Origin: Bradyrhizobium sp.
GTDB taxonomy: Bacteria > Pseudomonadota > Alphaproteobacteria > Rhizobiales > Xanthobacteraceae
Direction: 5' to 3'
NCBI RefSeq assembly: GCF_030654605.1
Contig: NZ_JAURXB010000294.1
Span: 1 to 42,327 of the forward strand
Length of the DNA stretch: 42,327 nt
Shown one piece after another: positions 1-9,721 of this stretch. Below the pieces are notes generated by a model. That model worked only from the letters and a program-made list of their open reading frames with translations, was not told where the DNA came from and ran no database searches. Each line of letters opens with the position of its first letter. The stretch's first letter is position 1. A program made the translations under genes and the position numbers.

Positions 1-16
1 CTACGAAACCTGGCGC

Positions 17-112
17 CGTCATTACGGGGCGCGCGGAGCGCGAAACCCGAATCTCGAGGTTAAAATCTCAGGATTACGGGTTCGCGAGTTTAACTCGCGC
101 CCCGGAATGACG
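17..112. repeat. Palindromic intergenic repeat
   Basis: Outer arms at 17-33 and 96-112 are inverted copies matching at 16 of 17 positions. An inner perfect inverted repeat, CGCGAGTT at 83-90 and AACTCGCG at 92-99, has a one-base gap. The unit lies just past the 3' end of the DUF3309 gene. Structure and position fit a dispersed intergenic palindrome, and the inner hairpin could also help end transcription. No coding potential is seen in it. Confidence 0.55.
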
Positions 113-119
113 AGACGAT

Positions 120-284
120 TTAAAGCTTCCCGAGCAGAAGCAGGATCAACAGGATGACGATGACGAGGCCGATGCCGCCGCCGCCGTAATACCCGGTGCC
201 GTAGAACGGGCCGCCGCCGATGCCGCTGAAGCCGCCGAGCAGGGCGATAACGAGAATAATGAGAATGATCGTACCGAGTGACAT
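120..284 (-). CDS. DUF3309 family small membrane protein
   Basis: A 54-residue peptide starting MSLGTIILIILVIALLGG. A hydrophobic N-terminal segment (about residues 4-18) is followed by a glycine/tyrosine-rich linker (19-38) and a second hydrophobic segment (39-52) ending LGKL. This two-helix, glycine-linker layout is typical of DUF3309 proteins, which are tiny inner-membrane proteins of unknown function in proteobacteria. The start at 284 is chosen because a GGAG Shine-Dalgarno-like sequence lies 8 bases upstream and the family starts here; the longer upstream reading frame has no membrane character and is unlikely. It is divergent from the PHA-system gene, so the 285-440 gap probably holds two promoters. 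Confidence 0.8.
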   Translation of the reverse strand: MSLGTIILIILVIALLGGFSGIGGGPFYGTGYYGGGGIGLVIVILLILLLLGKL

Positions 285-440
285 GTGGCATCTCCTGCAG
301 CCCGGCAGCGGGCACTGTTGCTCTGCCTTCCCTCGAAAAACGAACCGGAACTCATAAAGTTCCGGATTCGAAACATGCAAATGGCCTCGCATTCGAACGA
401 TGCGGAATTACATGGTCTGAATCAGCTGGAGGTTTGAAGA

Positions 441-752
441 ATGTCCGCACCGCTCGTGGTTTCGATTCCGCATCGCCTCGGCCGCGAAGAGGCGGCCCGC
501 CGCCTCAAGACCGGATTGACGCGCGCCGCGTCCAGCGTTCCCGTTTTGAAAGTCGATGAGGAGCGATGGGAGCAGGATCGCATGATCTTCCGCGTCCGCG
601 CGCTCGGGCAGGCGGCTTCAGGTCATCTCGATGTGGCGGACGACCATGTCAGGCTGGAAGTGACCTTGCCCTGGCTGTTGCAGCGATTTGCCGAGGCGGC
701 GCAAACGGCGATCAAGGCTCGCGGCAATTTGCTGCTGACGAAGAAGAGCTGA
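441..752 (+). CDS. Polyhydroxyalkanoic acid system family protein
   Basis: A 103-residue protein beginning MSAPLVVSIPHRLGREEAARR. It matches my recollection of the PHA_gran_rgn / polyhydroxyalkanoic acid system family: an N-terminal IPHxLGxxEAxRRL segment, a middle VRALGQAASGHLDVADDHVRLEV stretch, and a C-terminal LPWLLQRFAEAAQTAIKARG helix. The domain is annotated near PHA metabolism genes and is thought to act at granules or in handling hydrophobic polymers; its biochemical role is not settled. Length is normal for the family. No PHA synthase or depolymerase gene lies in the window. It is probably monocistronic, with a hairpin downstream at 886-918. Confidence 0.8.
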   Translation: MSAPLVVSIPHRLGREEAARRLKTGLTRAASSVPVLKVDEERWEQDRMIFRVRALGQAASGHLDVADDHVRLEVTLPWLLQRFAEAAQTAIKARGNLLLTKKS

Positions 753-885
753 ACTGAGAGCGCTCCGCACTGCAGCATCAAAGAATCCGATGCGCTCGAT
801 TTTCGTAAACTTCTCGGTAACCAGACGCACGGAAGATCGACACAGCGGGAGAAGGGAACCGGCTTATTGTCGGCACAACATCCGC

Positions 886-918
886 AAGGCCGTCCGGCCG
901 TTGATCCCGGGCGGCCTT
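886..918. terminator. Stem-loop between convergent genes
   Basis: A 12-bp stem (886-897 with 907-918, one G-U wobble) encloses a 9-base loop and is followed on the plus strand by CCGCGTTTT. It lies between the plus-strand PHA-system gene and the minus-strand treY stop at 937. It could end transcription from either side. The T-run is short, so efficiency is uncertain. Confidence 0.5.
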
Positions 919-936
919 CCGCGTTTTGGGCGGGCC

Positions 937-3735
937 TTACCTGCGGCCACGCTTTCGCGCCGGCTTCAAGGCGCCCTGAAATTTCGCTTTCATCACCGCG
1001 ACCGGCAGATGCTGAAACAGCAGGGAGAGCGGTACCTCGATGGCGCCGTTCTTGCCGAGGCCTTCCAGCGAATGGCCCTTGAGGTTGACGGTGCCATCAA
1101 AAACGTCACCGCGCGGCCAGCTGCGGCCGCCCTGCGAGAAGGCCGCGAACGATTTCGTGACCGCAACGATCACGGCGTCGCGGCCCCGGCGCCGCGCGAA
1201 GGCGATGACATGGTCGCGGTGCGGCCCACTGACCTCGAGCGGCTGATAATCGCCATGCGCGAACAGGTCGGCGAGCTCGGCGCGCCGCTTCAGGAGCCGG
1301 CGGGTCCAGGCCAGCTTGATGTGGCCGTCAGGCCAATGTTGCGCGAGATCGGGCCAATCCGGAATCTCCAGGGCGGGCAGCACCGCGGCGCGCGCGGCAA
1401 AATCCACCGGGCGCCGGTTATCGGGATCGACCAGCGACAGATCCCAGAATTCCGTGCCCTGATAGAAGTCCGGCACGCCGGGCATCGTCGCCTTCAAGGT
1501 GATCTGGCTCAGCGAGTTCAGCGCCCCCAGCAGCGCGACGCGCCTGGCCAGCGTCTCCATCGAATCCAGAAACTCGGCCGAGACAGTCGGATCAAGAATC
1601 CGTTCGATGAATGTGTGCAATCCCGCTTCATAGGCCTGGTTGGGATTGAGCCAGCTGGTTTCCTGTTTGCCCTCGCGCGCGGCTTTCAGCGCATAGGCCT
1701 GCACCCGCTCCGCAAATGTTTCATCCGGGCCGTCCATCGGCCAGGCGCCGAGCAACGCCTGATACAGCATGTATTCGAACGCGGCCGATGGCGCGCGCAT
1801 CTCGCCTTCGATCACCAGATGCGGCGCGTTCAGGACTTTCCAGCGCCCGACCGTGCTGGTCCATTCGCCGGGAATTTCCGCCAGCGCCAGGATGCGGGCG
1901 CGCGCGTCCTCGCCGCGTTTGGTATCGTGCGTCGCGGTTGACGTCATGCCGTGCGGCCACTCGCTGGCGCGCGTCTGCATCATGTCGTGAAAGGCGTCGA
2001 CCGAAAGCGCCCTGGCGGAGGGATCGCCGCCGACCTCGTTGAGCGCAAGCAGGCGGTGATAGCGGTAGAATGCGGTGTCCTCCAGCGACTTCGCCATCAG
2101 GGGTCCGGTAAACTGCTGCACCTTCAGGGCGAAGCGTCGCACGCGCGGCGCGCTGTGCGCAGGCCCGCCCGGCTTGAGCAGGTCCATGGCCAGCGCATCG
2201 CGCAGGAAATCGAAGATGCCCTCGTCGGCGGCGAACCAGTCCGCGCGCGCCTTTTCGATGGTCGCCGAAATCAGCGCACGGTCATGCGGCGATGGCGCTG
2301 ATGAGGTCAGATAGGTGCGATAGACCGGGAAATGCAGAACATAGAGTTCGAGCGCCTGCCGCAGGCTGTCGGCGGAATAGTCGCGGGTGGAATAGTGTCC
2401 GCCGGCGATCCGCGCCAGCAGCCGCGCCAGCACCGTGAACTCGCTGGCCAGCAGGGTTTCGAGCACCCGCCGCTTGGCCTCCTTCAGCAGCGGCTCCAGT
2501 TTTGGCGAGGTATTGCTGACCTGCCGCCAAATCTCATCGAGCGGATCGAGGCCGTTGCCGTCGACCAGCACGTGGGTGATGACATTCATCCATTCATATC
2601 CCGTGGTGCCGTGCACGCCGGAGAACGGATGCAGCTTCTCGCCTTCGCCGAGAATCTTCTCGATCACGAGGTAGAACGGTTTCGCGTGCTCGCCCTGGGC
2701 GTCGCGGATCAGGCGGCGCAGGCGCTGGAAATATTGCGCGGGATCGCGCAGCCCGTCGATATGGTCGAGCCGCAGGCCCTGCAGCCGGCCGTCCGCGATC
2801 AGTTGCTTGACCAGGCAGTGGATGGAATCGAGCGTGCCGGGGTCCTCGACGCGCAGGCCGGCCAGCGTATTGACGTCGAAAAAGCGCCGGTAGTTGATGT
2901 CGCTGGAAGCCAATCGCCAATGGCCGAGCTTGTAGTGCTGGCGCTCCAAGAGATGATGCAGCGCCAGAATTTGCGCAGGCCGGTCCGCCCCCGCGCGATA
3001 GGCGTCCAGCCCGTGCGCGATGATATCAGCACCGCCGTCGATGGCCTGCAACTCGGCCTTGAAGGCGGGCGCTTCCTTGCGGTTGGGATGCCGCAAGCCC
3101 TTGTAGCGTGCCGCCAGTGCGAGAATGCGCTTTCCCGCCGCGCTGTCGTCGGCCCCGGCTTCCCTCACGACGCTGCGCAAAATCTCGCTGTACCGCTCGG
3201 GGGCGATCGGCAGCCGGTGTTCGAAATACCAGGCGGAGAAGCTGCCTTCGGCAGCGTCGTAGCGCAGCTCGATCTCGCCGCTCTCCAGCGCCCGCCCATA
3301 GGACGAACCGATCACCGGCAACAGCACGCCGCCGCGGGCGCGGTACGGCAGCTGGTCCCAGTCGATATCGAACGAGACCGCGTGCGGCGAGGCCGGGCCC
3401 CATTCCAGCACGTCGAGCCACCATGGATTGTCGGCGAAATGCACGCCGACATGGTTGGGTACGAAATCGAGGATCAGGCCGATATCGTGCCGTTGCAGCG
3501 CCTCGCTCAGTCGCAGGAAGCCGGCCTCGCCGCCGAGCTCGGGATTGAGTTTGGTGTGATCGACGATGTCGTAGCCGTGGGTAGAGCCCTTGCGCGCCTT
3601 CATGAAGGGCGAGGCATAGAGATGGCTGATGCCGAGCGCCTTCAGATAGGGCACGACGGCGGCCGCGGCGTCGAAATTGAAATCGGCGGTCAGCTGCAGA
3701 CGATAGGTCGCGATCGGTACGTCGGCAGTCATCAT
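937..3735 (-). CDS. treY: Malto-oligosyltrehalose synthase TreY
   Basis: Cytoplasmic GH13 (subfamily 26) enzyme that isomerises the reducing-end alpha-1,4 bond of a maltodextrin to the alpha,alpha-1,1 bond of trehalose. About 932 residues, a usual TreY length. It opens VPIATYRLQLTADFNF. Visible GH13 signatures include LDFVPNHVG, GLRLDHIDGLRDP (nucleophile Asp324), LVIEKILGEGE (acid/base Glu) and TSTATHDTKRGEDARAR. The C-terminal part has MPGVPDFYQGTEFWDLSLVDPDNRRPVD, characteristic of TreY. An in-frame upstream ATG exists at 3765, but the ATG at 3735 overlaps the treZ stop as ATGATGA and begins just before conserved sequence. It is the last gene of the glgE-treY operon and works directly with TreZ. 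Confidence 0.95.
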   Translation of the reverse strand: MMTADVPIATYRLQLTADFNFDAAAAVVPYLKALGISHLYASPFMKARKGSTHGYDIVDHTKLNPELGGEAGFLRLSEALQRHDIGLILDFVPNHVGVHFADNPWWLDVLEWGPASPHAVSFDIDWDQLPYRARGGVLLPVIGSSYGRALESGEIELRYDAAEGSFSAWYFEHRLPIAPERYSEILRSVVREAGADDSAAGKRILALAARYKGLRHPNRKEAPAFKAELQAIDGGADIIAHGLDAYRAGADRPAQILALHHLLERQHYKLGHWRLASSDINYRRFFDVNTLAGLRVEDPGTLDSIHCLVKQLIADGRLQGLRLDHIDGLRDPAQYFQRLRRLIRDAQGEHAKPFYLVIEKILGEGEKLHPFSGVHGTTGYEWMNVITHVLVDGNGLDPLDEIWRQVSNTSPKLEPLLKEAKRRVLETLLASEFTVLARLLARIAGGHYSTRDYSADSLRQALELYVLHFPVYRTYLTSSAPSPHDRALISATIEKARADWFAADEGIFDFLRDALAMDLLKPGGPAHSAPRVRRFALKVQQFTGPLMAKSLEDTAFYRYHRLLALNEVGGDPSARALSVDAFHDMMQTRASEWPHGMTSTATHDTKRGEDARARILALAEIPGEWTSTVGRWKVLNAPHLVIEGEMRAPSAAFEYMLYQALLGAWPMDGPDETFAERVQAYALKAAREGKQETSWLNPNQAYEAGLHTFIERILDPTVSAEFLDSMETLARRVALLGALNSLSQITLKATMPGVPDFYQGTEFWDLSLVDPDNRRPVDFAARAAVLPALEIPDWPDLAQHWPDGHIKLAWTRRLLKRRAELADLFAHGDYQPLEVSGPHRDHVIAFARRRGRDAVIVAVTKSFAAFSQGGRSWPRGDVFDGTVNLKGHSLEGLGKNGAIEVPLSLLFQHLPVAVMKAKFQGALKPARKRGRR

Positions 3736-5498
3736 CGCGAATCCAGACGCCAGAATACCGACCACGGCGGAATCGGTCCGCTGGCCGCGCCGCCCCAGAT
3801 CGGCGTGCCCATGAGTTCGATTTCCGGGCGGGGAATTTCGTCATTCGACAGGTTGGCCATCAACCGAAGCATTGCGCCATCGCCCATGCGCCAGTTCGCC
3901 GTCAGCAAGCCGTTGTCCGCCGCGTGCGCCTCGCCGAATGCCGCGCTAGCCAGCCGCGGAACGATTTTTTCGCGGCGAATCGCGAGCAGGTCCCGCACCA
4001 GCGCCAGCCGCCGGCGCCCGTTCGCCTGATCGCGGGAGTCCCAATCCAGCACCGCGGATTCGGCGGTCGATCGCTCGAGCGGGTCGGGGACCTCGTTGCC
4101 GTGTTCCGCATAGGCGTCGGCAAATTCCCTGCGCCGCCCCTGCCGCACGGCCTCGGCGAGTTCGCCTTCGAAGTCACAGAAGAACGGGAATGGCGCTTTT
4201 GAACCCCATTCCTCGCCCATGAACAGCATCGGCACCATCGGCGCCAGCAGGGTAATCGCCAGTCCGGCTTCGACCGCCCTGGGCTCGGCAATGGCTTCAA
4301 GCCGGTCACCGAGCGCGCGGTTGCCGATCTGGTCGTGATTTTGCAGAAAATTGACAAACGAAATGGGAGCGAGCTGGCCGCTGGGCTCGCCGCGCAGCGC
4401 CCCGCCGCGATGCGCGGAGGCTTCGCCCTGGTAGACGAAGCCGGACGCCAGCGCCCGCGCGATGTCCCGCAGCGGCGATCTCGCATAGTCGCCGTAATAG
4501 CCATGGACTTCCCCGGTCAGCAGCACATGCCAGGCATGGTGATAGTCGTCATTCCACTGCGCGCGATAATTGCCACGGGGCGGATCCTGCCCGGCATCCA
4601 GCAGGCTTGCGGCGTTGTCGTCGTTTTCCAGCACCAGATGGATATGCCGGCCGGTTTCGATGGCGAGGTCACCGACGGCGCGGCTGAGATCATGCAGCAT
4701 CGAGATTTCGCCGAGCTCGGGAATGGCATGCACCGCATCCAGCCGCAGCCCGTCGAAGCGGTATTCGCGCAGCCAGTACAGCGCGTTGCCGATCGCGAAG
4801 GCGCGCACTTGCCTCACCCGATAGTCGATCGCGCTGCCCCACGGCGTCTGCGCCTCGGTGAAGAAGTCCGGCGCATAACGGCCGAGGTAATTTCCCTCGG
4901 GCCCGAAGTGGTTATAGACCACGTCGAGAAACACCATCAGCCCGCGCAGATGTGCCTCGTCGATCAGCGCCTTGAGATCGTCGGGGCGACCATAGGTGCC
5001 GTCGGGCGCATACCACAGCACGCCGTCATAGCCCCAGTTGCGGGACCCGGCGAAATCCGCCAGCGGCATCAATTCCAGCGCGGTGATACCGGTTTCCATC
5101 AGATGATCGAGCCTGCCGATCATGGCGCGGTAAGTGCCGTCAGGCGTGAAGGTGCCGACATGGCTTTCCAGCAGCACGGTGTCCTGCCACGGCCGTCCGC
5201 GCCAGTCGGCCGCGCGCCAGCGGTAAGCGCCGTGATCGATCAGCTCGCTCGGACCCTTGATATCGTCGGGCTGAAAGGCGGAGGCCGGATCTGGCACGTC
5301 GATCTCGTCGTCGATGCGGAATTTGTAGCGCGCTCCGGCCTTTACACCGGCGACGTCGGCGGCAAACCAGCCGCCTTCGCCGCGCTGCATCGGGTGAGAT
5401 GTGTCCAGCAGCAGCTCGACACGCTTCGCCGCCGGCGCCCACAATGAGAAGGAGGCGCCGTCCGATGTCAGCCTTGCGCCGAATTGCCGCTCATTCAT
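3732..5498 (-). CDS. treZ: Malto-oligosyltrehalose trehalohydrolase TreZ
   Basis: GH13 (subfamily 10) hydrolase that releases free trehalose from the maltooligosyl-trehalose made by TreY. 588 residues. An N-terminal CBM48/E-set domain (about residues 1-100, FSLWAPAAKRVELLL) precedes the catalytic barrel. Motifs in order are FLDVVYNHFGPEGNYL, FDGLRLDAVHAI with nucleophile Asp254, LVLENDDNA with acid/base Glu291, and FLQNHDQIGNRALGDR with the third carboxylate. The C-terminal beta domain ends PPWSVFWRLDSR. The ATG overlaps the glgX TGA as ATGA and its own TGA overlaps the treY start, so translation is probably coupled along glgX-treZ-treY. Confidence 0.95.
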   Translation of the reverse strand: MNERQFGARLTSDGASFSLWAPAAKRVELLLDTSHPMQRGEGGWFAADVAGVKAGARYKFRIDDEIDVPDPASAFQPDDIKGPSELIDHGAYRWRAADWRGRPWQDTVLLESHVGTFTPDGTYRAMIGRLDHLMETGITALELMPLADFAGSRNWGYDGVLWYAPDGTYGRPDDLKALIDEAHLRGLMVFLDVVYNHFGPEGNYLGRYAPDFFTEAQTPWGSAIDYRVRQVRAFAIGNALYWLREYRFDGLRLDAVHAIPELGEISMLHDLSRAVGDLAIETGRHIHLVLENDDNAASLLDAGQDPPRGNYRAQWNDDYHHAWHVLLTGEVHGYYGDYARSPLRDIARALASGFVYQGEASAHRGGALRGEPSGQLAPISFVNFLQNHDQIGNRALGDRLEAIAEPRAVEAGLAITLLAPMVPMLFMGEEWGSKAPFPFFCDFEGELAEAVRQGRRREFADAYAEHGNEVPDPLERSTAESAVLDWDSRDQANGRRRLALVRDLLAIRREKIVPRLASAAFGEAHAADNGLLTANWRMGDGAMLRLMANLSNDEIPRPEIELMGTPIWGGAASGPIPPWSVFWRLDSR

Positions 5499-7570
5499 GC
5501 CGAACCCGCAAAGGCGAGGACCGAGCGGGGAGATGCCTTGATCTCGCTTCCCGACGCGAAGTCCATGACCTCCTGCTTAACGTCCGCGGTGCTCAATAGT
5601 TGCTGCCAGCTCTTGTATTCCGGCATGCCAGGCAGTTTGAACGCGATCTCTTCGGGGGCGGCGTTCAGCACGATGAAGATCGGTTGCTGTCCGTCCCCGG
5701 TCGGTCCCAGCACGTAGGCCAGGAACCGGCCTTCCGGAAAATTCCAGTCCTCTTCCGTCATCTCCTCGGCGGCGGGCGTCAGCCACAACACGCCATACGA
5801 ACCGTCGGCGCGCCGGCCGTCGAGCCAGCAGTGTGAGCGGATCTGCGGAAAGCGCCTGCGCAATTCCGTCATGTGACCGACGAATCCGGTGAGGTCGTCG
5901 CCTTCGCGGCCGAGGCCCTCCCAGCCGACCCAGCCGATCTCGCTGTCCTGACAATAGGCGTTGTTGTTGCCGTTCTGGGTGTTGCCGACCTCGTCGCCGG
6001 CCAGGATCAGCGGCAGGCCCTGGGCCAGCAGCAGGCAGGCCAGCTGGTTTTTCCGGAGCTGGCGGCGCAGCGCGATGATCGCCGGATCGTCGGTAGGGCC
6101 TTCATGGCCGCAGTTGTTGCTCAGGTTGTCGCTGGAGCCGTCGCGATTGTCCTCGCCGTTGGCCTCGTTGTGCTTCTCGTTGTAGCTGAACAGGTCCGCC
6201 AGCGTGAAGCCGTCATGGACGGTGATGTGATTGACCCCGGCCCGCTGGGTGCGGCCGTCATGGTTGAACAGGTCGGACGAGCCGGTCATGCGGCGCGACA
6301 CTTCGCCGATCAGGCTGCCTTCGCCGCTCCAGTAGCGCCGCATCGCGCTGCGATAGCGGTCGTTCCACTCCGACCATTGCGAGGGAAACGCACCGACCTG
6401 ATAGCCGCCCATGCCGAGATCCCACGGCTCCGCCACCAGCTTCACCGAGGCCAGTACCGGGTCCTGACGGATCGCGGTCAGGAAGGAGGCGTTGCGGTCG
6501 TAGCCGTTCGGCCCGCGCGCCAGCGTGGTCGCGAGATCGAAACGGAAGCCGTCGACATGGCAGACCTCGACCCAGTAGCGCAGCGAATCCATCACCATCT
6601 GCAGCACGCGCGGATGGGTGAGGTTGACCGAGCTGCCGCAACCGGTGAAATCGTCGTAGAACCGCGGATTGTCCGGCTTCAGCCAGTAGTAGGAGGCATT
6701 GTCGATGCCGCGAAACGACAGCGTCGGGCCGAGATGGTTGCCCTCGGCGGTGTGGTTGTAGACGACATCGAGCATCACCTCGATGCCGGCGTCGTGCAGC
6801 CGCGCCACCGTGGTGCGGAAGGCGTCGAGCGGGTTGTCCTGCGAGTAGCGCGCCTCCGGCGCGAAAAACGACAGCGTGTTGTAGCCCCAGTAGTTCACCA
6901 GCTTCTTCTCGACGAGGGTGCGATCGTCGACGAAGCCGTGGATCGGAAGCAATTCGATGGTGGTGATGCCGAGCCGCTTGAGGTGGTCTATCATCGCAGG
7001 CGACGACAGCCCGCCATAGGTGCCGCGCAGGCCGGGCGGCACGTCCTCGCGCTTCTGGGTCAGGCCTTTGACGTGCGCCTCATAGATGATGGTGTCTTGC
7101 CAGGGGATATTGAGACGCATTTCGCGGCGGCCCCAATTAAAAGTCTCGTCGACCACGACGGCCTTCGGCATGCCGCGGGCATTGTCGCGGCGGTCGAATG
7201 ACAGGTCCTCGCGGGCGCTGCCGGTACGATAGGCGAAATGCGCATCGCTCCATACCAGACGGCCCGCCGTTCGCCTGGCATAGGGATCGATCAGCAGCTT
7301 GTTGGCGTTGAAGCGGTGGCCGTGCTCGGGCTCGTACGGCCCGTGGACGCGATAGCCATAGAGCTGGCCCGGCGACACGTCGTTCAGATAGCCGTGCCAG
7401 ACATCCTCGGTACGTTCCGGCAGTTCGATGCGTTCGAGTTCGCGACGTCCCTGGCTGTCGAACAGGCACAGCTCGACCTTCTGCGCATTGGCCGAGAACA
7501 GCGCGAAGTTAGTGCCCCGGCCGTCCCAGCTTGCACCGAGGCGTGAGGACGTTCCGGCGGTCAATCGCAT
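5495..7570 (-). CDS. glgX: Glycogen debranching enzyme GlgX
   Basis: GH13 (subfamily 11) isoamylase-type enzyme cutting alpha-1,6 branches of glycogen. 691 residues. An N-terminal CBM48 domain begins GASWDGRGTNFALFSANAQKVELCLFD. Motifs are VMLDVVYNHTAEGN, HVDGFRFDLATTLAR (nucleophile Asp), LVAEPWDLGMGGYQVG (acid/base Glu) and VHDGFTLADLFSYNEKHNEANGEDNRDG, the latter typical of GlgX and TreX. It starts 3 bases after the glgB stop and overlaps treZ by 4 bases. In TreX/TreY/TreZ systems a debranching enzyme feeds linear chains to TreY, so this placement suits a glycogen-to-trehalose role as well as general glycogen breakdown. Confidence 0.95.
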   Translation of the reverse strand: MRLTAGTSSRLGASWDGRGTNFALFSANAQKVELCLFDSQGRRELERIELPERTEDVWHGYLNDVSPGQLYGYRVHGPYEPEHGHRFNANKLLIDPYARRTAGRLVWSDAHFAYRTGSAREDLSFDRRDNARGMPKAVVVDETFNWGRREMRLNIPWQDTIIYEAHVKGLTQKREDVPPGLRGTYGGLSSPAMIDHLKRLGITTIELLPIHGFVDDRTLVEKKLVNYWGYNTLSFFAPEARYSQDNPLDAFRTTVARLHDAGIEVMLDVVYNHTAEGNHLGPTLSFRGIDNASYYWLKPDNPRFYDDFTGCGSSVNLTHPRVLQMVMDSLRYWVEVCHVDGFRFDLATTLARGPNGYDRNASFLTAIRQDPVLASVKLVAEPWDLGMGGYQVGAFPSQWSEWNDRYRSAMRRYWSGEGSLIGEVSRRMTGSSDLFNHDGRTQRAGVNHITVHDGFTLADLFSYNEKHNEANGEDNRDGSSDNLSNNCGHEGPTDDPAIIALRRQLRKNQLACLLLAQGLPLILAGDEVGNTQNGNNNAYCQDSEIGWVGWEGLGREGDDLTGFVGHMTELRRRFPQIRSHCWLDGRRADGSYGVLWLTPAAEEMTEEDWNFPEGRFLAYVLGPTGDGQQPIFIVLNAAPEEIAFKLPGMPEYKSWQQLLSTADVKQEVMDFASGSEIKASPRSVLAFAGSA

Positions 7571-7573
7571 GCG

Positions 7574-9721
7574 TCAGCTTTCCGGTACGAGAAATATCGC
7601 GGCCAGTGGGGGAATGGTGAGATCGAGTTGGGGCACGAGGCCTTCCAACGTCTGGACCTCGCCGACGTTCCCGTCATTGCTGCCGCCGTAATGCGCGGAG
7701 TCCGAGTTGAACACCTCGCGCCATTTGCCGGTGAACGGCACGCGGATGCGGTAGTCATGATAGACGTTCGGCGAAAAATTGACGACGACGAGGCAGCGCG
7801 CGCGGGCAGCGTTGCCCTTGCGGATGAAGCCGAACACGTTGCCGGCGGCATCGTCGGTCACCACCCATTCGAACCCGGCGGGATCGCAGTCCAGTTCATG
7901 CAGCGCCGGCAGCGACGAATACAGCCTGTTGAGGTCGCGGATCAGGCTGTGGATGCCGCCGTGCCTTGGCTGTTCGAGCAGATTCCAGTCGAGCGCACGG
8001 TCGTGATTCCACTCCCGTTCCTGGCCAAACTCGCAGCCCATGAACATCAGCTTCTTGCCGGGATGCGCGAACATGAAGGAGTAATAGGCGCGCAGATTGG
8101 CAAAACGCTGCCAGTCATCGCCGGGCATCCGGCCCAGCAGCGAGCGTTTGCCGTGGACGACCTCGTCATGCGACAGCGGCAGGACGAAATTTTCCGAGAA
8201 GGCATAGTGCAGGCCGAACAGGATATCGCCGTGATGGTGCTTGCGATGGATCGGGTCCTTGCTGATGTAACTCAGCGTGTCGTGCATCCAGCCCATGTTC
8301 CATTTGTAGCCGAAGCCGAGCCCGCCATATTCGACCGGCCGCGACACCTGCGGCCACGCGGTCGATTCTTCCGCCGCCGTGGTGGCCTCCGGAAAGCGGG
8401 CGAACAGCTCGGTGTTGAAGCGGCGCAGGAAGTCGACCGCCTCAAGATTTTCCCGGCCGCCATATTTGTTCGGTATCCAGCCGCCGGCCGGCCGGCTGTA
8501 GTCGAGATACAGCATCGAGGCCACCGCATCGACGCGCAGGCCGTCGATGGCGTAGCGCTCCAGCCAGAACAGCGCGTTCGACACCAGGAAATTGACCACT
8601 TCGGTGCGGCCGTAATTGTAGATCAGCGTGCCCCAGTCCATGTGCCGTCCCTGCAACGGGTTGGCGTGTTCGTAGAGCGCGGTGCCGTCGAAATTGGCGA
8701 GGCCGTGCGGATCGTCGGGGAAATGACCGGGCACCCAGTCCAGCAACACGCCGATGCCTTCGCGATGAAAGGCATCGATCAGTGCGGCGAAATCTTCCGG
8801 CGTGCCGAACCGGCTGGTCGGCGCGTACATGCCGGTCGGCTGATAGCCCCATGAGCCGTCGAACGGATGCTCGCTGACGGGCAGGAATTCGACATGGGTG
8901 AAGCCGAGATCCCTGACATAATGTGGCAATTGCTCGGCGAGCTCGCGATAGCTCAGCCATGCGTTGTTATCGTGGCGCCGCCACGAGCCGAGATGGACCT
9001 CGTAGATCGACATCGGCGCGCCGAGCGCGTTGATGCCTGATGGCGCCGGGCGCGGACGCGGCAGTTTTGCCTCGTCGAATACGATCGAAGCGCTGCTCGG
9101 GCGGATTTCGGCGGCAAACGCCATCGGGTCGGATTTCAGCGGCAACTGCTCGCCATGCGGACCGATGATATCGAACTTGTAGTGATCGCCGGCGGCGGCA
9201 TGGGGCACGAACAGCTCCCAATAGCCGGCACCGCGCACCCGCATCGGATGTCGCCGCGGATTCCAGAAATTGAAGTCGCCGACCACGCTGACCCGTTTGG
9301 CATTGGGGGCCAGTACCACGAAGGCCACGCCGGGAACGCCGTCCAGCGTCATCGGATGCGCGCCGAGCTTGTCGTAGATGCGCTGGTGCGTGCCTTCACC
9401 GAGGAGATACAGGTCGAAATCGGTCAGCACCGGCGGAAAGCGGTAGGGATCGTCGAGGTCGACCACGGTGTCGCCGAACCGGGCGCGCAGCTGATAGCGC
9501 TTGGAGCCATTGGGCATCGCGCCGACAAACAGGCCGGCGTCATGGACGCGCGCCAACGCAGCCGTCTCGCCATGCTCGCCGATCGCCTCGACATTGGAGG
9601 CCTCGGGGAGGAACGCGCGCACCACGCTCTTGTCCCCCTCGGCGTGGAGGCCGAGATAATGGAAGGGGTCGGAATGGCGGCCTTCGACGATCGCATAGGC
9701 CTCGGCGGACAGTTTGGTCAT
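7574..9721 (-). CDS. glgB: 1,4-alpha-glucan branching enzyme GlgB
   Basis: GH13 (subfamily 9) enzyme that introduces alpha-1,6 branches into the linear glucan built by GlgE. 715 residues. Tandem N-terminal CBM48-type modules (about 1-110 and 115-220, including FVVLAPNAKRVSVVGDFNFW) precede the barrel. Catalytic residues by position are nucleophile Asp398 (YAIDGLRVDAVASM), acid/base Glu451 (TAAEESTAWP) and Asp519 (LSHDEVVHGKRS). The 53- and 121-residue offsets equal those I recall for E. coli GlgB (405, 458, 526). The reading frame is open upstream, but the start at 9721 overlaps the treS-mak stop as ATGA and begins MTKLSAEAYAIVEGRHSDPF, the expected N-terminus. Confidence 0.96.
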   Translation of the reverse strand: MTKLSAEAYAIVEGRHSDPFHYLGLHAEGDKSVVRAFLPEASNVEAIGEHGETAALARVHDAGLFVGAMPNGSKRYQLRARFGDTVVDLDDPYRFPPVLTDFDLYLLGEGTHQRIYDKLGAHPMTLDGVPGVAFVVLAPNAKRVSVVGDFNFWNPRRHPMRVRGAGYWELFVPHAAAGDHYKFDIIGPHGEQLPLKSDPMAFAAEIRPSSASIVFDEAKLPRPRPAPSGINALGAPMSIYEVHLGSWRRHDNNAWLSYRELAEQLPHYVRDLGFTHVEFLPVSEHPFDGSWGYQPTGMYAPTSRFGTPEDFAALIDAFHREGIGVLLDWVPGHFPDDPHGLANFDGTALYEHANPLQGRHMDWGTLIYNYGRTEVVNFLVSNALFWLERYAIDGLRVDAVASMLYLDYSRPAGGWIPNKYGGRENLEAVDFLRRFNTELFARFPEATTAAEESTAWPQVSRPVEYGGLGFGYKWNMGWMHDTLSYISKDPIHRKHHHGDILFGLHYAFSENFVLPLSHDEVVHGKRSLLGRMPGDDWQRFANLRAYYSFMFAHPGKKLMFMGCEFGQEREWNHDRALDWNLLEQPRHGGIHSLIRDLNRLYSSLPALHELDCDPAGFEWVVTDDAAGNVFGFIRKGNAARARCLVVVNFSPNVYHDYRIRVPFTGKWREVFNSDSAHYGGSNDGNVGEVQTLEGLVPQLDLTIPPLAAIFLVPES

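Noticed and set aside
17..112. tRNA or CRISPR unit in the palindromic repeat
   Set aside because: No cloverleaf arms, anticodon or CCA, and no regularly spaced repeats or spacers. No CRISPR array, tRNA or rRNA was recognised anywhere in the window.
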